The translations under genes were made by a program, and so were the position numbers. From positions 1 to 64,000 of the forward strand of contig NSIM01000008.1 of assembly GCA_002737705.1 (NCBI GenBank): a stretch of 64,000 nt of DNA. Reading direction: 5' to 3'. Under the pieces are notes generated by a model. The model did no database searches. It had not been told where the DNA came from and saw only the letters and a list, made by a program, of their open reading frames with translations. The stretch is from Flavobacteriales bacterium. Its GTDB lineage: Bacteria; Bacteroidota; Bacteroidia; NS11-12g; UBA955. This document shows positions 55,144 through 64,000 of this stretch, one piece after another. Positions within the stretch are counted from its first letter, which is position 1, and each line of letters opens with the position of its first letter.

Positions 55144-56258
55144 AACAAATTTTTGAGTTTGTCAAAAAATGATTTTTCCTTTTCAGCAGGGTTGAAATTG
55201 TGTAATTTTCCGATTTTTTCGAGCATCTCTTTTTCTTCAACACTCAACTTAACAGGGACATATACATTGACCACTATCAATTGATCACCCGTTTTATATC
55301 CATTAATTTCAGGAAATCCTTTCCCTTTTAAACGCAACATTTTTCCGGGTTGGGTACCTGCATCAATTTTAATGCGCACCATGCCCTCGAGGGTTTCCAC
55401 CTCTATACTATCGCCCAAGGCAGCCTGCGAAAAACTCACCCACAAATGAAGTATAACATTGTCTCCATCACGGGTAAGATGTTCGTGCTCGATGCCCTCA
55501 ATTAACACCATTAAATCACCTGCAGATCCTCCACCAGGGCCATAATTCCCCTTTCCATTGATGCTCAATTGCATGCTTTCAGCAACACCTGCCGGAATAC
55601 GAATCACGGTTTCAATTTCCTGAGAAATCAATCCCTGTTCATTCGCTTCTTTGGGTTTGCTTTCAATTATCTTCCCGATACCCTGACAAACAGGACACGC
55701 ACTGTTGGTAGCCATTTGGCCTAAAAATGTATTTTGTACCCTCCGCACAGCACCCGTTCCATTGCAATGTTTACAATTGCCGTAGTGGACACCTTCGGCC
55801 TGAACCATGCGGCGATATTTGACTGTTTTTTCTACCCCAGCCTTCATTTCAGTCAAGGTTAGTTTAATTTTTATTCGAATATTAGAACCCGAAGAACGGC
55901 GTGATCTACCGCCCCCTTGACCCCCAAAAAAAGATCCAAAAACACTGTCATCCCCGCCAAAAACATCTCCAAATTGCGAGAAAATATCGTCCATGCTAAA
56001 GCCATGAGATCCACCACCTCCGCCACCACTAGCACCCATCCCCGCATGTCCAAACTGGTCATACCGTTGTTTTTTTTCGGGATTACTCAATACATCATAC
56101 GCACTGGCAGCCTCTTTAAACATCTCTTCGGCCTGCTTATCTCCCTGGTTTTTATCAGGATGGTATTTGATTGCCAATTTTCGGTATGCCTTTTTTATTT
56201 CTTCGGCACTAGAAGATTTAGAAACACCCAGTACATCATAAAAATCTTTCTTGCTCAT
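55140..56258 (-). CDS. dnaJ: Co-chaperone DnaJ, single zinc centre
   Basis: The J domain ([11 protein letters not shown] with the HPD motif), a Gly/Ser-rich linker with GGGGGSHGF, and the C-terminal substrate domain with GKGNYGPGG are present. The zinc region has only two CxxCxGxG motifs, CKHCNGTG and CPVCQGIG, instead of four. By position they are motifs II and III, which form one zinc centre; motifs I and IV, which form the other, are replaced by HYGN and [10 protein letters not shown]. DnaJ stimulates DnaK. It is 17 bp after grpE; dnaK is not in the window. Two-motif DnaJ proteins do occur in Bacteroidetes as I recall. Confidence 0.93.
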   Translation of the reverse strand: MSKKDFYDVLGVSKSSSAEEIKKAYRKLAIKYHPDKNQGDKQAEEMFKEAASAYDVLSNPEKKQRYDQFGHAGMGASGGGGGGSHGFSMDDIFSQFGDVFGGDDSVFGSFFGGQGGGRSRRSSGSNIRIKIKLTLTEMKAGVEKTVKYRRMVQAEGVHYGNCKHCNGTGAVRRVQNTFLGQMATNSACPVCQGIGKIIESKPKEANEQGLISQEIETVIRIPAGVAESMQLSINGKGNYGPGGGSAGDLMVLIEGIEHEHLTRDGDNVILHLWVSFSQAALGDSIEVETLEGMVRIKIDAGTQPGKMLRLKGKGFPEINGYKTGDQLIVVNVYVPVKLSVEEKEMLEKIGKLHNFNPAEKEKSFFDKLKNLF

Positions 56259-56275
56259 GTCAATGTATCCATAAA

Positions 56276-56845
56276 TTAGCTACCGATTACCACCTTCGCA
56301 AAACGAATTACCTTGTCGCTAAGAAAATACCCCTTTTCTACCTCATCAATCACCTTTCCCTTGAGATCTGGGGAAGGTGCTGGAAATTGGGTAATGGCTT
56401 CATGAACCTCAACATCAAAAAGTTTTCCAATGCTATCCATGGATTTTAATCCTGTTTTTTGAAGAATCCCCATCAATTTTTTGTTGATGAGATCAAATCC
56501 CTCTACTGCCTTTTTTTCAGTTTCTGACAAATTTTCCATGGCCTTGATGGCCCTTTCTAAATCGTCAATCACTGGAAGCAAATTTACGACTAGCTCTTTT
56601 GAGGCCGTTTGCATCCATTCCAAACGGTCTTTGGTAGTCCGGCGGCGAAAATTCTCAAACTCACTGTAAAGGCGAATATATTTGTCTCGTTCAATCTCCA
56701 ACTGCATTTCCGGGCTTGTCACCTCCACAGATGGTGCTTCTGACACGTCTGTAACATCGGTATTTTCGACAGTACTTTGATTGCTCAATTCTTCTAAAGA
56801 CAAATCAGTATCTTTTTTCTTTGGGTTAACATTATTCTTCGCCAT
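56276..56845 (-). CDS. grpE: Nucleotide exchange factor GrpE
   Basis: The 189-residue protein has an acidic disordered N-terminus, a long coiled coil, and the GrpE head with [26 protein letters not shown] and [21 protein letters not shown]. It releases ADP from DnaK. AAGGAG precedes the ATG. It leads the operon grpE-dnaJ. Upstream there is a direct repeat TGTCA-TTC-TGTCA (56888-56900, plus strand) that might be a heat-shock regulatory site. Confidence 0.95.
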   Translation of the reverse strand: MAKNNVNPKKKDTDLSLEELSNQSTVENTDVTDVSEAPSVEVTSPEMQLEIERDKYIRLYSEFENFRRRTTKDRLEWMQTASKELVVNLLPVIDDLERAIKAMENLSETEKKAVEGFDLINKKLMGILQKTGLKSMDSIGKLFDVEVHEAITQFPAPSPDLKGKVIDEVEKGYFLSDKVIRFAKVVIGS

Positions 56846-56951
56846 TGCGATGCTCCTTAAACAACTTTATTGCCAAAATGCGTAAATTGTCATTCTGTCA
56901 GACCAACTTTTTCGAATAATTATTGTTAGTTTGTTTTTTAACCATACCAAA

Positions 56952-57536
56952 ATGTTTACTGGAATTATAGAAAGTCAAGCGCAGGTTTTGCTTATAAAAG
57001 CCGAATTGCACAATGTTCACATTAAATTTTCTAGCACGATTACCCCAGAACTCAATGTTAATCAAAGCCTTTCACACAATGGCGTTTGTTTAACAGTTAC
57101 CCAAATTGAAGAAGATGGGTATTGGGTTACAGCCATAAACGAAACCCTGGTCTGCACCCAACTTGGTTCACTTATAGTGGGTGACTATGTAAACATAGAG
57201 CGATGCCTCCTCCTGAATGGAAGGTTTGATGGACATGTAGTCCAAGGTCATGTAGATTGCAAGGGTCTGGTTGAAGAAATTTCTGAACAAGGTGGCAGTT
57301 GGGTTCTCAGAATACTTCATCCCAGAGATGCTGGCATGACAGTCAAAAAAGGCAGTGTCTGTTTAAATGGCATCAGCCTTACTGTGGTAGACAGCTTTCT
57401 GGAAGCGTTCAGCGTAGCCATTATACCCTATACTTGGGAAAACAGCAATGTTTCATCACTTCGTATAGGCGACCCCGTGAATATAGAATTTGATATTTAC
57501 GGCAAATACATCCAAAAAATGATGGGGCATGAATGA
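56952..57536 (+). CDS. ribE: Riboflavin synthase
   Basis: It starts with the family's MFTGIIES at ATG 56952; the track start at 56931 is upstream. Two lumazine-binding repeats follow, each with an SLxxxGVCLT or SVxLNGISLT block (QSLSHNGVCLTVT, KKGSVCLNGISLTVV) and the HVVQGHVD motif. It converts two lumazines to riboflavin. The length of 194 residues is normal. A 4-bp overlap with the following small ORF is noted there. Confidence 0.95.
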   Translation: MFTGIIESQAQVLLIKAELHNVHIKFSSTITPELNVNQSLSHNGVCLTVTQIEEDGYWVTAINETLVCTQLGSLIVGDYVNIERCLLLNGRFDGHVVQGHVDCKGLVEEISEQGGSWVLRILHPRDAGMTVKKGSVCLNGISLTVVDSFLEAFSVAIIPYTWENSNVSSLRIGDPVNIEFDIYGKYIQKMMGHE

Positions 57537-57742
57537 GCTCGAATACACAGGCAAACAAAAATATTTTCATGGTATCATCAAACTCAAAATCACAAGGTAA
57601 ACGATTACTTCCATTGCGTGACAACCTTGCAAAAGAAAACATCCAATCGCAGACAGCACTATGGTACCTTAAGCAAACCCAAATGCCACCTAAAAATAGA
57701 AATGCAAAAACAAAGATTACATCAATTGGCATATCTTTGTAG
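57533..57742 (+). CDS. Possible small protein overlapping the ribE stop
   Basis: A 69-codon ORF begins with ATG overlapping the ribE stop (ATGA), the usual sign of translational coupling. It is hydrophilic (NSKSQGKRLLPLRDNLAKEN) with no recognised domain. It overlaps the sdhC -7 element, so it could equally be chance. Nothing else explains 57537-57731. Confidence 0.3.
   Translation: MSSNTQANKNIFMVSSNSKSQGKRLLPLRDNLAKENIQSQTALWYLKQTQMPPKNRNAKTKITSIGISL
57732..57739 (+). promoter_or_regulatory. Candidate -7 element for sdhCAB
   Basis: TATCTTTG matches TAnnTTTG 36 nt before the sdhC ATG. No TTG is found at the usual upstream spacing. Confidence 0.4.
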
Positions 57743-57775
57743 AAAGAAATTTACTGATACAATATATAGCGATTT

Positions 57776-58450
57776 ATGAAACTTTTCTCCTTCCTTTTTA
57801 CCTCTAGTATTGGTCGGAAAATACTAATGTCGGTCACTGGATTGTCTTTGGTGGCTTTTTTATTGGTGCACTGCAGCATCAATGCCTGTATTTTTTTTAA
57901 CGACCACGGAAAAACCTTTAACGAAGCGGCTGCATTTATGGGCAATAACTGGTTGATACGGACTGCAGAAATAGGTTTGTTTGTTGGCCTATTATTGCAC
58001 AGCTTTCAGGGACTATATCTTTGGGCAAGCAATGGCCAAAAACGAAAACAGAAATACCATTCTACACCAGGAAATGCCAACAGCAAATGGTATTCTCGCA
58101 GCATGGGTATTCTCGGCAGCTTGCTGTTGTTATTTTTGGTTTTACACCTCAGTCATTTTTGGGTAGTCAGCCGTTTTACGGATGAACTTTCCGAAACGGG
58201 TAGCAACACATTGTTTCATAAAATGTCTCTGATTTTCAAATCTCCGGTTCTTGTTATAGTTTATGTAATAGGGTGCATAAGTTTGGCTTATCACCTCTTA
58301 CATGGTTTCCAAAGCGGCTTCCAATCATTGGGATTCAACCATCCTTTATTAAATCCAATAATCAAAAATTTTGGTATCGTATTTTCTCTTTTAATTCCTC
58401 TCATTTTTGCGTCAATGCCTATTGTCATGTATTTGGGTTGGATAAAATAA
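57776..58450 (+). CDS. sdhC: Succinate dehydrogenase/fumarate reductase cytochrome b subunit
   Basis: The 224-residue protein has five membrane segments with histidines suited to bind b-type haems ([44 protein letters not shown]). It fits the Bacteroidetes b558 subunit that anchors SdhAB and passes electrons to menaquinone. It starts the operon sdhC-sdhA-sdhB, 20 bp before sdhA. Confidence 0.93.
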   Translation: MKLFSFLFTSSIGRKILMSVTGLSLVAFLLVHCSINACIFFNDHGKTFNEAAAFMGNNWLIRTAEIGLFVGLLLHSFQGLYLWASNGQKRKQKYHSTPGNANSKWYSRSMGILGSLLLLFLVLHLSHFWVVSRFTDELSETGSNTLFHKMSLIFKSPVLVIVYVIGCISLAYHLLHGFQSGFQSLGFNHPLLNPIIKNFGIVFSLLIPLIFASMPIVMYLGWIK

Positions 58451-58470
58451 ATTCATTAATTGTAAACACG

Positions 58471-60450
58471 ATGAAACTCGATTCAAAAATTCCCAAGGGT
58501 TCTATTTCTGATAAATGGACCCAATACCGCAGTTCTGTCTCTTTGGTTAACCCTTCCAATAAACGAAATCTCGAAATAATTGTAGTGGGAACAGGTCTGG
58601 CGGGTGCCAGTGCTGCTTCCTCACTGGCCGAATTGGGATACAAGGTCAAAGCTTTTTGCTTTCAAGATAGCCCCAGACGGGCGCATTCAATTGCTGCCCA
58701 AGGGGGAATCAACGCGGCCAAAAACTACCAAAATGATGGTGATTCTGTGTATCGTTTATTTTATGATACCATTAAGGGTGGCGATTATCGTTCACGTGAA
58801 GCCAATGTTCATCGTTTGGCTGAGGTTTCAACCAGTATTATTGACCAATGTGTCGCTCAGGGTGTTCCCTTTGCCCGTGAATACGGCGGAACTCTCAGCA
58901 ATCGTTCATTTGGAGGCACACAAGTTCAACGAACTTTTTATGCAGCTGGTCAAACAGGGCAGCAATTGTTACTCGGTGCATACAGTGGCCTAGAAAGACA
59001 AGTGGGTTTGGGAAATATAAAAATGTATGCCCGCCACGAAATGGTAGAAGTGGTAAAAATTGATGGCAAAGCACAAGGAATTATTGCACGAAACCTAATC
59101 ACGGGAGAACTAGAGCGACATTTTGGCCATGCCGTTTTGCTGTGCACAGGTGGATACGGAAATGTATTCTATCTTTCCACGAATGCGATGGGCAGCAATG
59201 TTACCGCAGCCTGGAAAGCCCATAAAGCGGGTGCCTTTTTTGGCAATCCTTGCTTCACCCAAATACATCCTACCTGTATCCCGGTTTCGGGTCATTACCA
59301 ATCGAAATTAACCTTAATGAGTGAATCTCTTCGGAATGATGGGCGCATTTGGGTTCCCAAGATAAAAGACGATACCCGCAATCCAAACACTATTCCAGAA
59401 GAAGAACGCGACTATTATTTGGAGCGTCGATACCCCGCATTCGGCAATTTGGTTCCAAGAGATATCGCATCCCGCGCAGCCAAAGAGCGCTGCGATGCAG
59501 GGTTTGGAGTAGGTCCCAGTAAAATGGCTGTTTACCTCGATTTTAAACACAATTTGATGTATAAATATGGTCAGTCTGAGGCCAGTAAATTGGGCATTTC
59601 AAATCCTGATGACGACACACTTACCCGATTGGGAAAAGCTGTGGTGAAAGAAAAGTACGGCAATTTGTTTGATATGTACAAACAAATTACCGACGAAGAT
59701 CCCTATGAAATACCGATGCGTATATACCCGGCTGTGCATTATACAATGGGAGGCTTGTGGGTTGATTACGACCTAATGACGACAGTTCCAGGCATGTATG
59801 CATTGGGCGAAGCAAATTTTTCCGATCATGGTGCCAACCGATTGGGTGCTTCAGCTTTGATGCAAGGTTTGGCCGATGGATATTTTGTAATACCCTATAC
59901 AATTGGTTCTTATCTCAGCAAAGAAATACATACCAAGCCCATCTCGACAGACCATGAAGCATTTGTGGCTGCAGAAAAATTCGCCGCCGATCGAATTTCA
60001 ATGTTGATGGAAATTCAAGGTACTCGGAGCGTAGAAAGCTACCACCGTGAATTGGGTTTGATTATGTGGAATAAGTGTGGCATGGCAAGAAATGAACAAG
60101 GCTTGAAAGAAGCCATCGAAGAAATCAAAGAACTTCGTGCAAATTTTTATAAAAATGTACGTATCCCCGGATCAATCAATGAGTTTAATCCAGAACTGGA
60201 CAAAGCTGGACGCGTAGCCGACTTTTTGGAATTGGGCGAATTGATGTGTGTAGATGCCCTCGAGCGAGAAGAAAGTTGTGGCGGTCATTTCCGTGAAGAG
60301 CACCAAACCGAAGATGGAGAAGCCCTTCGCAATGACGATACGCACATGTATGTTTCTGCATGGGAACACAAAGAAAATTGCCAATGGGAATTAAACAAAG
60401 AAGCATTGAACTACGAGAATATCAAAATTCAGCAACGTAGTTATAAATAA
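58471..60450 (+). CDS. sdhA: Succinate dehydrogenase flavoprotein subunit
   Basis: ATG 58471 ([10 protein letters not shown]) replaces the earlier track start, which lies inside sdhC. FAD binding is shown by [19 protein letters not shown] and the flavin-linking His in [16 protein letters not shown]. The active site region has [11 protein letters not shown] and [12 protein letters not shown]. The 659-residue length matches type B fumarate reductase-like enzymes. It oxidises succinate to fumarate. It is followed by sdhB 17 bp later. Confidence 0.96.
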   Translation: MKLDSKIPKGSISDKWTQYRSSVSLVNPSNKRNLEIIVVGTGLAGASAASSLAELGYKVKAFCFQDSPRRAHSIAAQGGINAAKNYQNDGDSVYRLFYDTIKGGDYRSREANVHRLAEVSTSIIDQCVAQGVPFAREYGGTLSNRSFGGTQVQRTFYAAGQTGQQLLLGAYSGLERQVGLGNIKMYARHEMVEVVKIDGKAQGIIARNLITGELERHFGHAVLLCTGGYGNVFYLSTNAMGSNVTAAWKAHKAGAFFGNPCFTQIHPTCIPVSGHYQSKLTLMSESLRNDGRIWVPKIKDDTRNPNTIPEEERDYYLERRYPAFGNLVPRDIASRAAKERCDAGFGVGPSKMAVYLDFKHNLMYKYGQSEASKLGISNPDDDTLTRLGKAVVKEKYGNLFDMYKQITDEDPYEIPMRIYPAVHYTMGGLWVDYDLMTTVPGMYALGEANFSDHGANRLGASALMQGLADGYFVIPYTIGSYLSKEIHTKPISTDHEAFVAAEKFAADRISMLMEIQGTRSVESYHRELGLIMWNKCGMARNEQGLKEAIEEIKELRANFYKNVRIPGSINEFNPELDKAGRVADFLELGELMCVDALEREESCGGHFREEHQTEDGEALRNDDTHMYVSAWEHKENCQWELNKEALNYENIKIQQRSYK

Positions 60451-60467
60451 CACTGAGCAAATTTATC

Positions 60468-61223
60468 ATGACTAAATCGATGAAAATAAACTTAAAAGTA
60501 TGGCGACAACGCAATGCTGATGCAGTCGGAAATTTTGCGGACTATACAGTGGATGCTAGCCCTGATATGAGCTTTCTAGAAATGTTTGATGTACTGAATG
60601 AGCAACTTATCCAAAATGGTCTGGAGCCTGTGGCCTTTGACCACGACTGTAGAGAGGGTATTTGTGGAATGTGCAGTATGGTTATCAATGGCCGGCCGCA
60701 CGGTCCAAAACGAGGAGTGACAACTTGCCAACTTCACATGCGCAGTTTCAAAGATGGCGACACAATTTCAGTAGAGCCCTGGAGAGCCAATGCATTTCCT
60801 GTTGTAAAGGACTTAAGTGTAAACCGAAGTGCCTTCGACAGAATTATTTCGGCAGGAGGTTTCATTTCTACAAATACAGGCAATGCCGTCGATGCCAATA
60901 CCATTCTCATACAAAAAGAAATAGCCGATGAGGCTTTTAAAGCCGCTACTTGTATTGGATGTGGTGCTTGCGTAAGTGCCTGTAAAAATGCCAGTGCGAT
61001 GTTGTTTGTAGGGGCAAAGGTTACACAGCTTTCCCTTTTACCCCAAGGAAAACCCGAAAAGGAATCTCGTGTCGTGGCCATGGTCAACCAAATGGATGCA
61101 GAAGGTTTTGGGGCTTGTACCAATACCGGGGCTTGTTTCGCTGAATGTCCGAAGCAGATTCCATTGAGTGTGATTTCAACCCTGAATCGGGAGTATCTAA
61201 GTGCCAAATTAAGCGGAAAATAA
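60468..61223 (+). CDS. sdhB: Succinate dehydrogenase iron-sulfur subunit
   Basis: The 2Fe-2S site [15 protein letters not shown] is N-terminal. The C-terminal [15 protein letters not shown] and [13 protein letters not shown] ligate the other clusters. It carries electrons from SdhA to the membrane haems. ATG 60480 (MKINLKVW) is a possible alternative to 60468. It ends the operon; the spacer 61224-61460 has a T-rich start but no clear terminator stem. Confidence 0.95.
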   Translation: MTKSMKINLKVWRQRNADAVGNFADYTVDASPDMSFLEMFDVLNEQLIQNGLEPVAFDHDCREGICGMCSMVINGRPHGPKRGVTTCQLHMRSFKDGDTISVEPWRANAFPVVKDLSVNRSAFDRIISAGGFISTNTGNAVDANTILIQKEIADEAFKAATCIGCGACVSACKNASAMLFVGAKVTQLSLLPQGKPEKESRVVAMVNQMDAEGFGACTNTGACFAECPKQIPLSVISTLNREYLSAKLSGK

Positions 61224-61397
61224 TTTTTAATTTTTTTGTCTGTGTATGATGGCTTTGCATCACTTTTAGAATTGTGCAGCCGGGTTTGGCATCAGGACTC
61301 TAGTTACGAATCTCGCCATCCCGACCTGTAAGTGATGTAACATTGTTGAGAGAACCACACTACCCTTCGAAAAAATAATTGAAGTATAAAGCAAAAT

Positions 61398-61457
61398 TTG
61401 CATTTTGAGTTGTTGGGGACAGCCACAACCAGGCATTTGTATCATTGCATTTTGAGT
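61398..61457 (+). repeat. 13-bp direct repeat downstream of thyA
   Basis: TTGCATTTTGAGT occurs at 61398-61410 and 61445-61457, in the 237-bp gap between sdhB and the convergent thyA. Purpose unknown. Confidence 0.6.
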
Positions 61458-61460
61458 ATA

Positions 61461-62264
61461 CTACACAGCAATCGGTGCCTTGATACCCGGCCATGGATCA
61501 TAATTTTCGAGGGTAAAATCTTCGAAACTGAATGCAAATAAATCCTTCACTTGTGTATTGAGTTTTAGGGTAGGATATGGCCTTGGTTCGCGTGAAAGTT
61601 GAAGGTTAACTTGTTCTAAATGATTGGTATATATGTGGGCATCACCAAAGGTGTGCACAAAATCTCCAGGTAACAAGCCGCATACCTGAGCCATCATCAG
61701 TGTCAACAAAGCGTAACTGGCGATATTAAATGGCACCCCCAAAAACAAATCAGCACTGCGCTGGTAGAGTTGACAACTTAGTTTACCACCCGCTACATAA
61801 AACTGAAACATCGTATGGCATGGCATCAATGCCATTTGGTGAATTTCTCCCACATTCCAGGCATTGACAAGAATACGTCTGCTGTCGGGATTGTTTTTTA
61901 TGAGTTCCACAGCCTCGACAATCTGGTCTATTGCCCGACCATCCTTGGCTTCCCAAGCCCTCCATTGTTTCCCATAAACAGGGCCTAATTCTCCGTTTTC
62001 ATCGGCCCAATCATCCCAAATCTTAACCCCGTTTTCATTTAAATACGCAATATTTGTATCGCCTTTTAAAAACCACAACAGTTCGTAGACAATGCTTTTG
62101 AGGTGCACTTTTTTACTGGTAATCATTGGAAACCCTTTTTGTAAATCAAACCGCAATTGCCCCCCAAAAACACTGATGGTGCCTGTGCCAGTTCGGTCTG
62201 ATTTGTGATTGCCGTTCGCCAACACATACTGCAAAAATTCTTCGTATACAAAAGCTGAACTCAT
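61461..62264 (-). CDS. thyA: Thymidylate synthase
   Basis: The catalytic Cys lies in [13 protein letters not shown], the folate/dUMP blocks in [17 protein letters not shown] and [20 protein letters not shown], and the C-terminal KAPIAV is typical. It methylates dUMP to dTMP with methylene-tetrahydrofolate. ATG 62264 is chosen over 62315 because [15 protein letters not shown] aligns with known N-termini. The length is 267 residues. No folA is adjacent in the window. Confidence 0.96.
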   Translation of the reverse strand: MSSAFVYEEFLQYVLANGNHKSDRTGTGTISVFGGQLRFDLQKGFPMITSKKVHLKSIVYELLWFLKGDTNIAYLNENGVKIWDDWADENGELGPVYGKQWRAWEAKDGRAIDQIVEAVELIKNNPDSRRILVNAWNVGEIHQMALMPCHTMFQFYVAGGKLSCQLYQRSADLFLGVPFNIASYALLTLMMAQVCGLLPGDFVHTFGDAHIYTNHLEQVNLQLSREPRPYPTLKLNTQVKDLFAFSFEDFTLENYDPWPGIKAPIAV

Positions 62265-62287
62265 GGATAAAATATATACTGCAATGA

Positions 62288-62656
62288 TACCATCTACAGA
62301 GAATAAATTACCCATTTTACCTGGGTTCTTATTCGAATGTTTTCCACCAATCTACAGGGTTTTTTGAAAAGGCATTTGTTTTTGGGATCGCCCATTCTTC
62401 AAAACCAATGGCCCCTGACAATACGCGAGAATTGTATACAACACCGCCTTATGCAGGTCTTGAAAAAATGGATTCACTGGCATGGATGGTGTCGGCGTTT
62501 GAAATACACTTCTACCCAAAACAGAATGGGAAACCCAATCCAAAAACAGGATATAATTTTCATTTTCGGATATCGAAACGCCCTAATAACATGAAATATC
62601 GTGTAAATTTGCAGACAATTGTATTATGGCAGAAGTTGTTAGATTACCCAAAATGA
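62288..62656 (+). other. Open frame with protein-like sequence in the thyA-E2 spacer; doubtful
   Basis: The 361-bp spacer contains a plus frame open for 123 codons that reads plausibly (AGLEKMDSLAWMVSAFEIHF, GKPNPKTGYNFHFRISKR), but the first ATG is at 62408. It overlaps the E2 gene by 31 bp. It may be a relic of a small gene. No family is recognised. Confidence 0.2.
62604..62611 (+). promoter_or_regulatory. Candidate -7 element for the E2 gene
   Basis: TAAATTTG matches TAnnTTTG 14 nt before the ATG at 62626. I see no TTG upstream at the usual distance. Confidence 0.4.
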
Positions 62657-63951
62657 GTGACACCATGACCGAAGGTGTCATCGTTAAATGGAATTATAAA
62701 GTGGGTGACGCAATTAAAAGTGGCGATATTTTGGCCGAGGTAGAGACCGACAAGGCCACCATGGATATGGAAGTTTACGCCAAAGGTGTTCTATTGTATT
62801 TGGCCTTAAAAGAAGGGGATGCAACCCCTGTTGATTCAATTATTGCGGTCGTGGGATCTGTGGGTGAATCCTTTGAAACCTTATTGATTTCATCTGCGAG
62901 CACTCCCCTTTCAATGCCCGTATCCAAATCCGAATTGCCCATTGCTCCACCCGCAATTCTCACCCCGCCAATCGTTCCTGCAATGCCTTCTGTGAACGCA
63001 TCTACTGTAAGTGAAACAATCGTGCCAAGCGAAGTGGATTCTTCCTCCTTCCCCAGTATAGGCAGTGACTCTGAACGGCTGAAAGCCAGTCCACTTGCCA
63101 AAAAATTGGCAGCTGAAAAAGACATTGATCTCCATCAGATAAATGGTTCTGGAGAAAATGGAAGAATTGTGAAGAAAGACATCGAATCACACATACCCAC
63201 CATCCCAAAAAATACTATTTCCTCTTCAATTGCACCAACTACTCCCGTTGCAACCCGGGTGTCTGGTATAGAAAGTTTCCATGAAGTGGCCGTAACGCAA
63301 ATGCGCAAAACCATTGCAGCCAGACTAGGAGAAAGTAAATTCAGTGCTCCCCATTTCTATCTCAGCCTAGAAATCAATATGGACAAGGCGTCTATAGCAC
63401 GTGTGCAAATGAACGCAGTGAGTGAAGTAAAAATTTCCATGAATGATTTGATTATTAAAGCCGCTGCAGTTGCATTGCGCAGTCATCCCAATATCAATTC
63501 TAGTTGGTTGCAAACCAAAATTAGGTATAACCACCATATTCATATTGGCGTTGCCTTGGCAGTAGAAGAGGGATTGTTGGTTCCTGTGGTTCGTTTTGCC
63601 GACTCAAAATCTTTGGGACAAATTAGTTCGGAAGTAAAAGAATATGGGAAAAAGGCCAAAGAAAAAAAATTGCAGCCCCAAGATTGGTCTGGAAATACCT
63701 TTACCATCAGCAATTTGGGAATGTTTGGCATCGACGAATTTACGGCCATCATCAATCCTCCGGATGCCTGTATTTTGGCTGTAGGCGCTGTAAAAGACAC
63801 CGTTGGAATAATAAACGGAGAAATAATACCCGTAAAAACAATGAAAGTTACACTCAGTTGTGATCACCGTGTTGTTGATGGAACAATGGGCGCCAAGTTT
63901 CTTCAAACCCTGAAAGACTATTTAGAAGAACCCTACCGCTTGCTGGTTTAG
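62626..63951 (+). CDS. 2-oxoacid dehydrogenase E2 (dihydrolipoamide acyltransferase)
   Basis: The order is one lipoyl domain (ETDKATMDME with the lipoylated Lys), a Pro/Ser/Ala linker, a peripheral subunit-binding domain (ASPLAKKLAAEKDIDLHQIN) and the catalytic core ending SCDHRVVDGTMGAKFL with the active His. It transfers acyl groups to CoA. The core and single lipoyl domain fit pyruvate dehydrogenase E2 of Bacteroidetes, but branched-chain or 2-oxoglutarate complexes are not excluded. No E1 or E3 gene adjoins it within the window. Confidence 0.93.
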   Translation: MAEVVRLPKMSDTMTEGVIVKWNYKVGDAIKSGDILAEVETDKATMDMEVYAKGVLLYLALKEGDATPVDSIIAVVGSVGESFETLLISSASTPLSMPVSKSELPIAPPAILTPPIVPAMPSVNASTVSETIVPSEVDSSSFPSIGSDSERLKASPLAKKLAAEKDIDLHQINGSGENGRIVKKDIESHIPTIPKNTISSSIAPTTPVATRVSGIESFHEVAVTQMRKTIAARLGESKFSAPHFYLSLEINMDKASIARVQMNAVSEVKISMNDLIIKAAAVALRSHPNINSSWLQTKIRYNHHIHIGVALAVEEGLLVPVVRFADSKSLGQISSEVKEYGKKAKEKKLQPQDWSGNTFTISNLGMFGIDEFTAIINPPDACILAVGAVKDTVGIINGEIIPVKTMKVTLSCDHRVVDGTMGAKFLQTLKDYLEEPYRLLV

Positions 63952-64000
63952 TCTGATTACAGTGTTAAATAGTTCAAAAACCCAATCAAACATTAAACGG

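Noticed and set aside
1-64000. CRISPR array, prophage, toxin-antitoxin or restriction genes
   Set aside because: No regularly spaced repeats, phage structural genes, small paired toxin genes or methylase/endonuclease motifs were seen on reading both strands and the ORF list.

Overview
The window reads as chromosomal DNA from a member of the Bacteroidota (Bacteroidetes). The sequence-level reasons are these. Three secreted proteins end in type IX secretion (T9SS) sorting domains. The primary sigma factor is short (287 aa) and Bacteroidetes-like. Upstream regions repeatedly carry the Bacteroidetes -7 element TAnnTTTG, often with TTG about 17-20 bp upstream. There are many lipoproteins, a GSCFA protein, a Bacteroidetes-type b558 succinate dehydrogenase and AT-rich spacers. 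The gene set suggests an aerobic or respiring, menaquinone-using organism: icd, sdhCAB, menB and a 2-oxoacid dehydrogenase E2. I saw no tRNA, rRNA, CRISPR array, prophage or insertion sequence.

Layout. 1-2786: the 3'-truncated gene for a fused B12 acyl-CoA mutase (IcmF). 3-12 kb: lipoproteins, a giant beta-helix/PKD protein with a T9SS tail, a GSCFA protein and a ChrA chromate transporter. 12.3-17.8 kb: a molybdenum cofactor operon (moaA-moeA-TSUP permease-moaD-moeB-moaE-moaCB) with no molybdoenzyme beside it. 18-29 kb: a lipoprotein, topoisomerase IV subunit B, a polytopic membrane protein, ahcY, a DedA protein overlapping aroE, and a very long M1 aminopeptidase. 29.0-32.4 kb: feoAB, with a well-formed promoter and palindromic operator candidate, then rpoD. 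32.5-43.6 kb, mostly minus strand: a second giant adhesin-like protein (IgGFc-binding-like head, PKD/Ig repeats, type B T9SS tail), mnmA, a VWA membrane protein, a small T9SS cargo, a YjjG-like phosphatase with adk, and a methyltransferase.

43.9-49 kb is the most interesting accessory stretch. It holds an unexplained inverted-repeat region, then a tight operon of NeuB-like synthase, NeuA-like CMP-transferase, KdsC-like phosphatase and a GT42/DUF115-like protein, facing a polysaccharide flippase. Together these look like a compact route that makes, activates and attaches a nonulosonic acid (Kdn or sialic-acid-like). 49-53.8 kb: an Omp28-like thioredoxin-fold lipoprotein with a strong intrinsic terminator, a crotonase, a PAP2 phosphatase, a methyltransferase, a truncated ECF sigma factor and menB. 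53.9-64 kb: icd, grpE-dnaJ (DnaJ keeps only one zinc centre), ribE, sdhCAB, thyA and an E2 acyltransferase.

I found no wholly unknown multi-gene defence-like or mobile system. The strongest leads are the nonulosonate cassette, the feoAB control region, a recurring promoter-at-the-start-codon geometry, the DnaJ and MoeB zinc-site losses, and the 43.9 kb inverted repeats.
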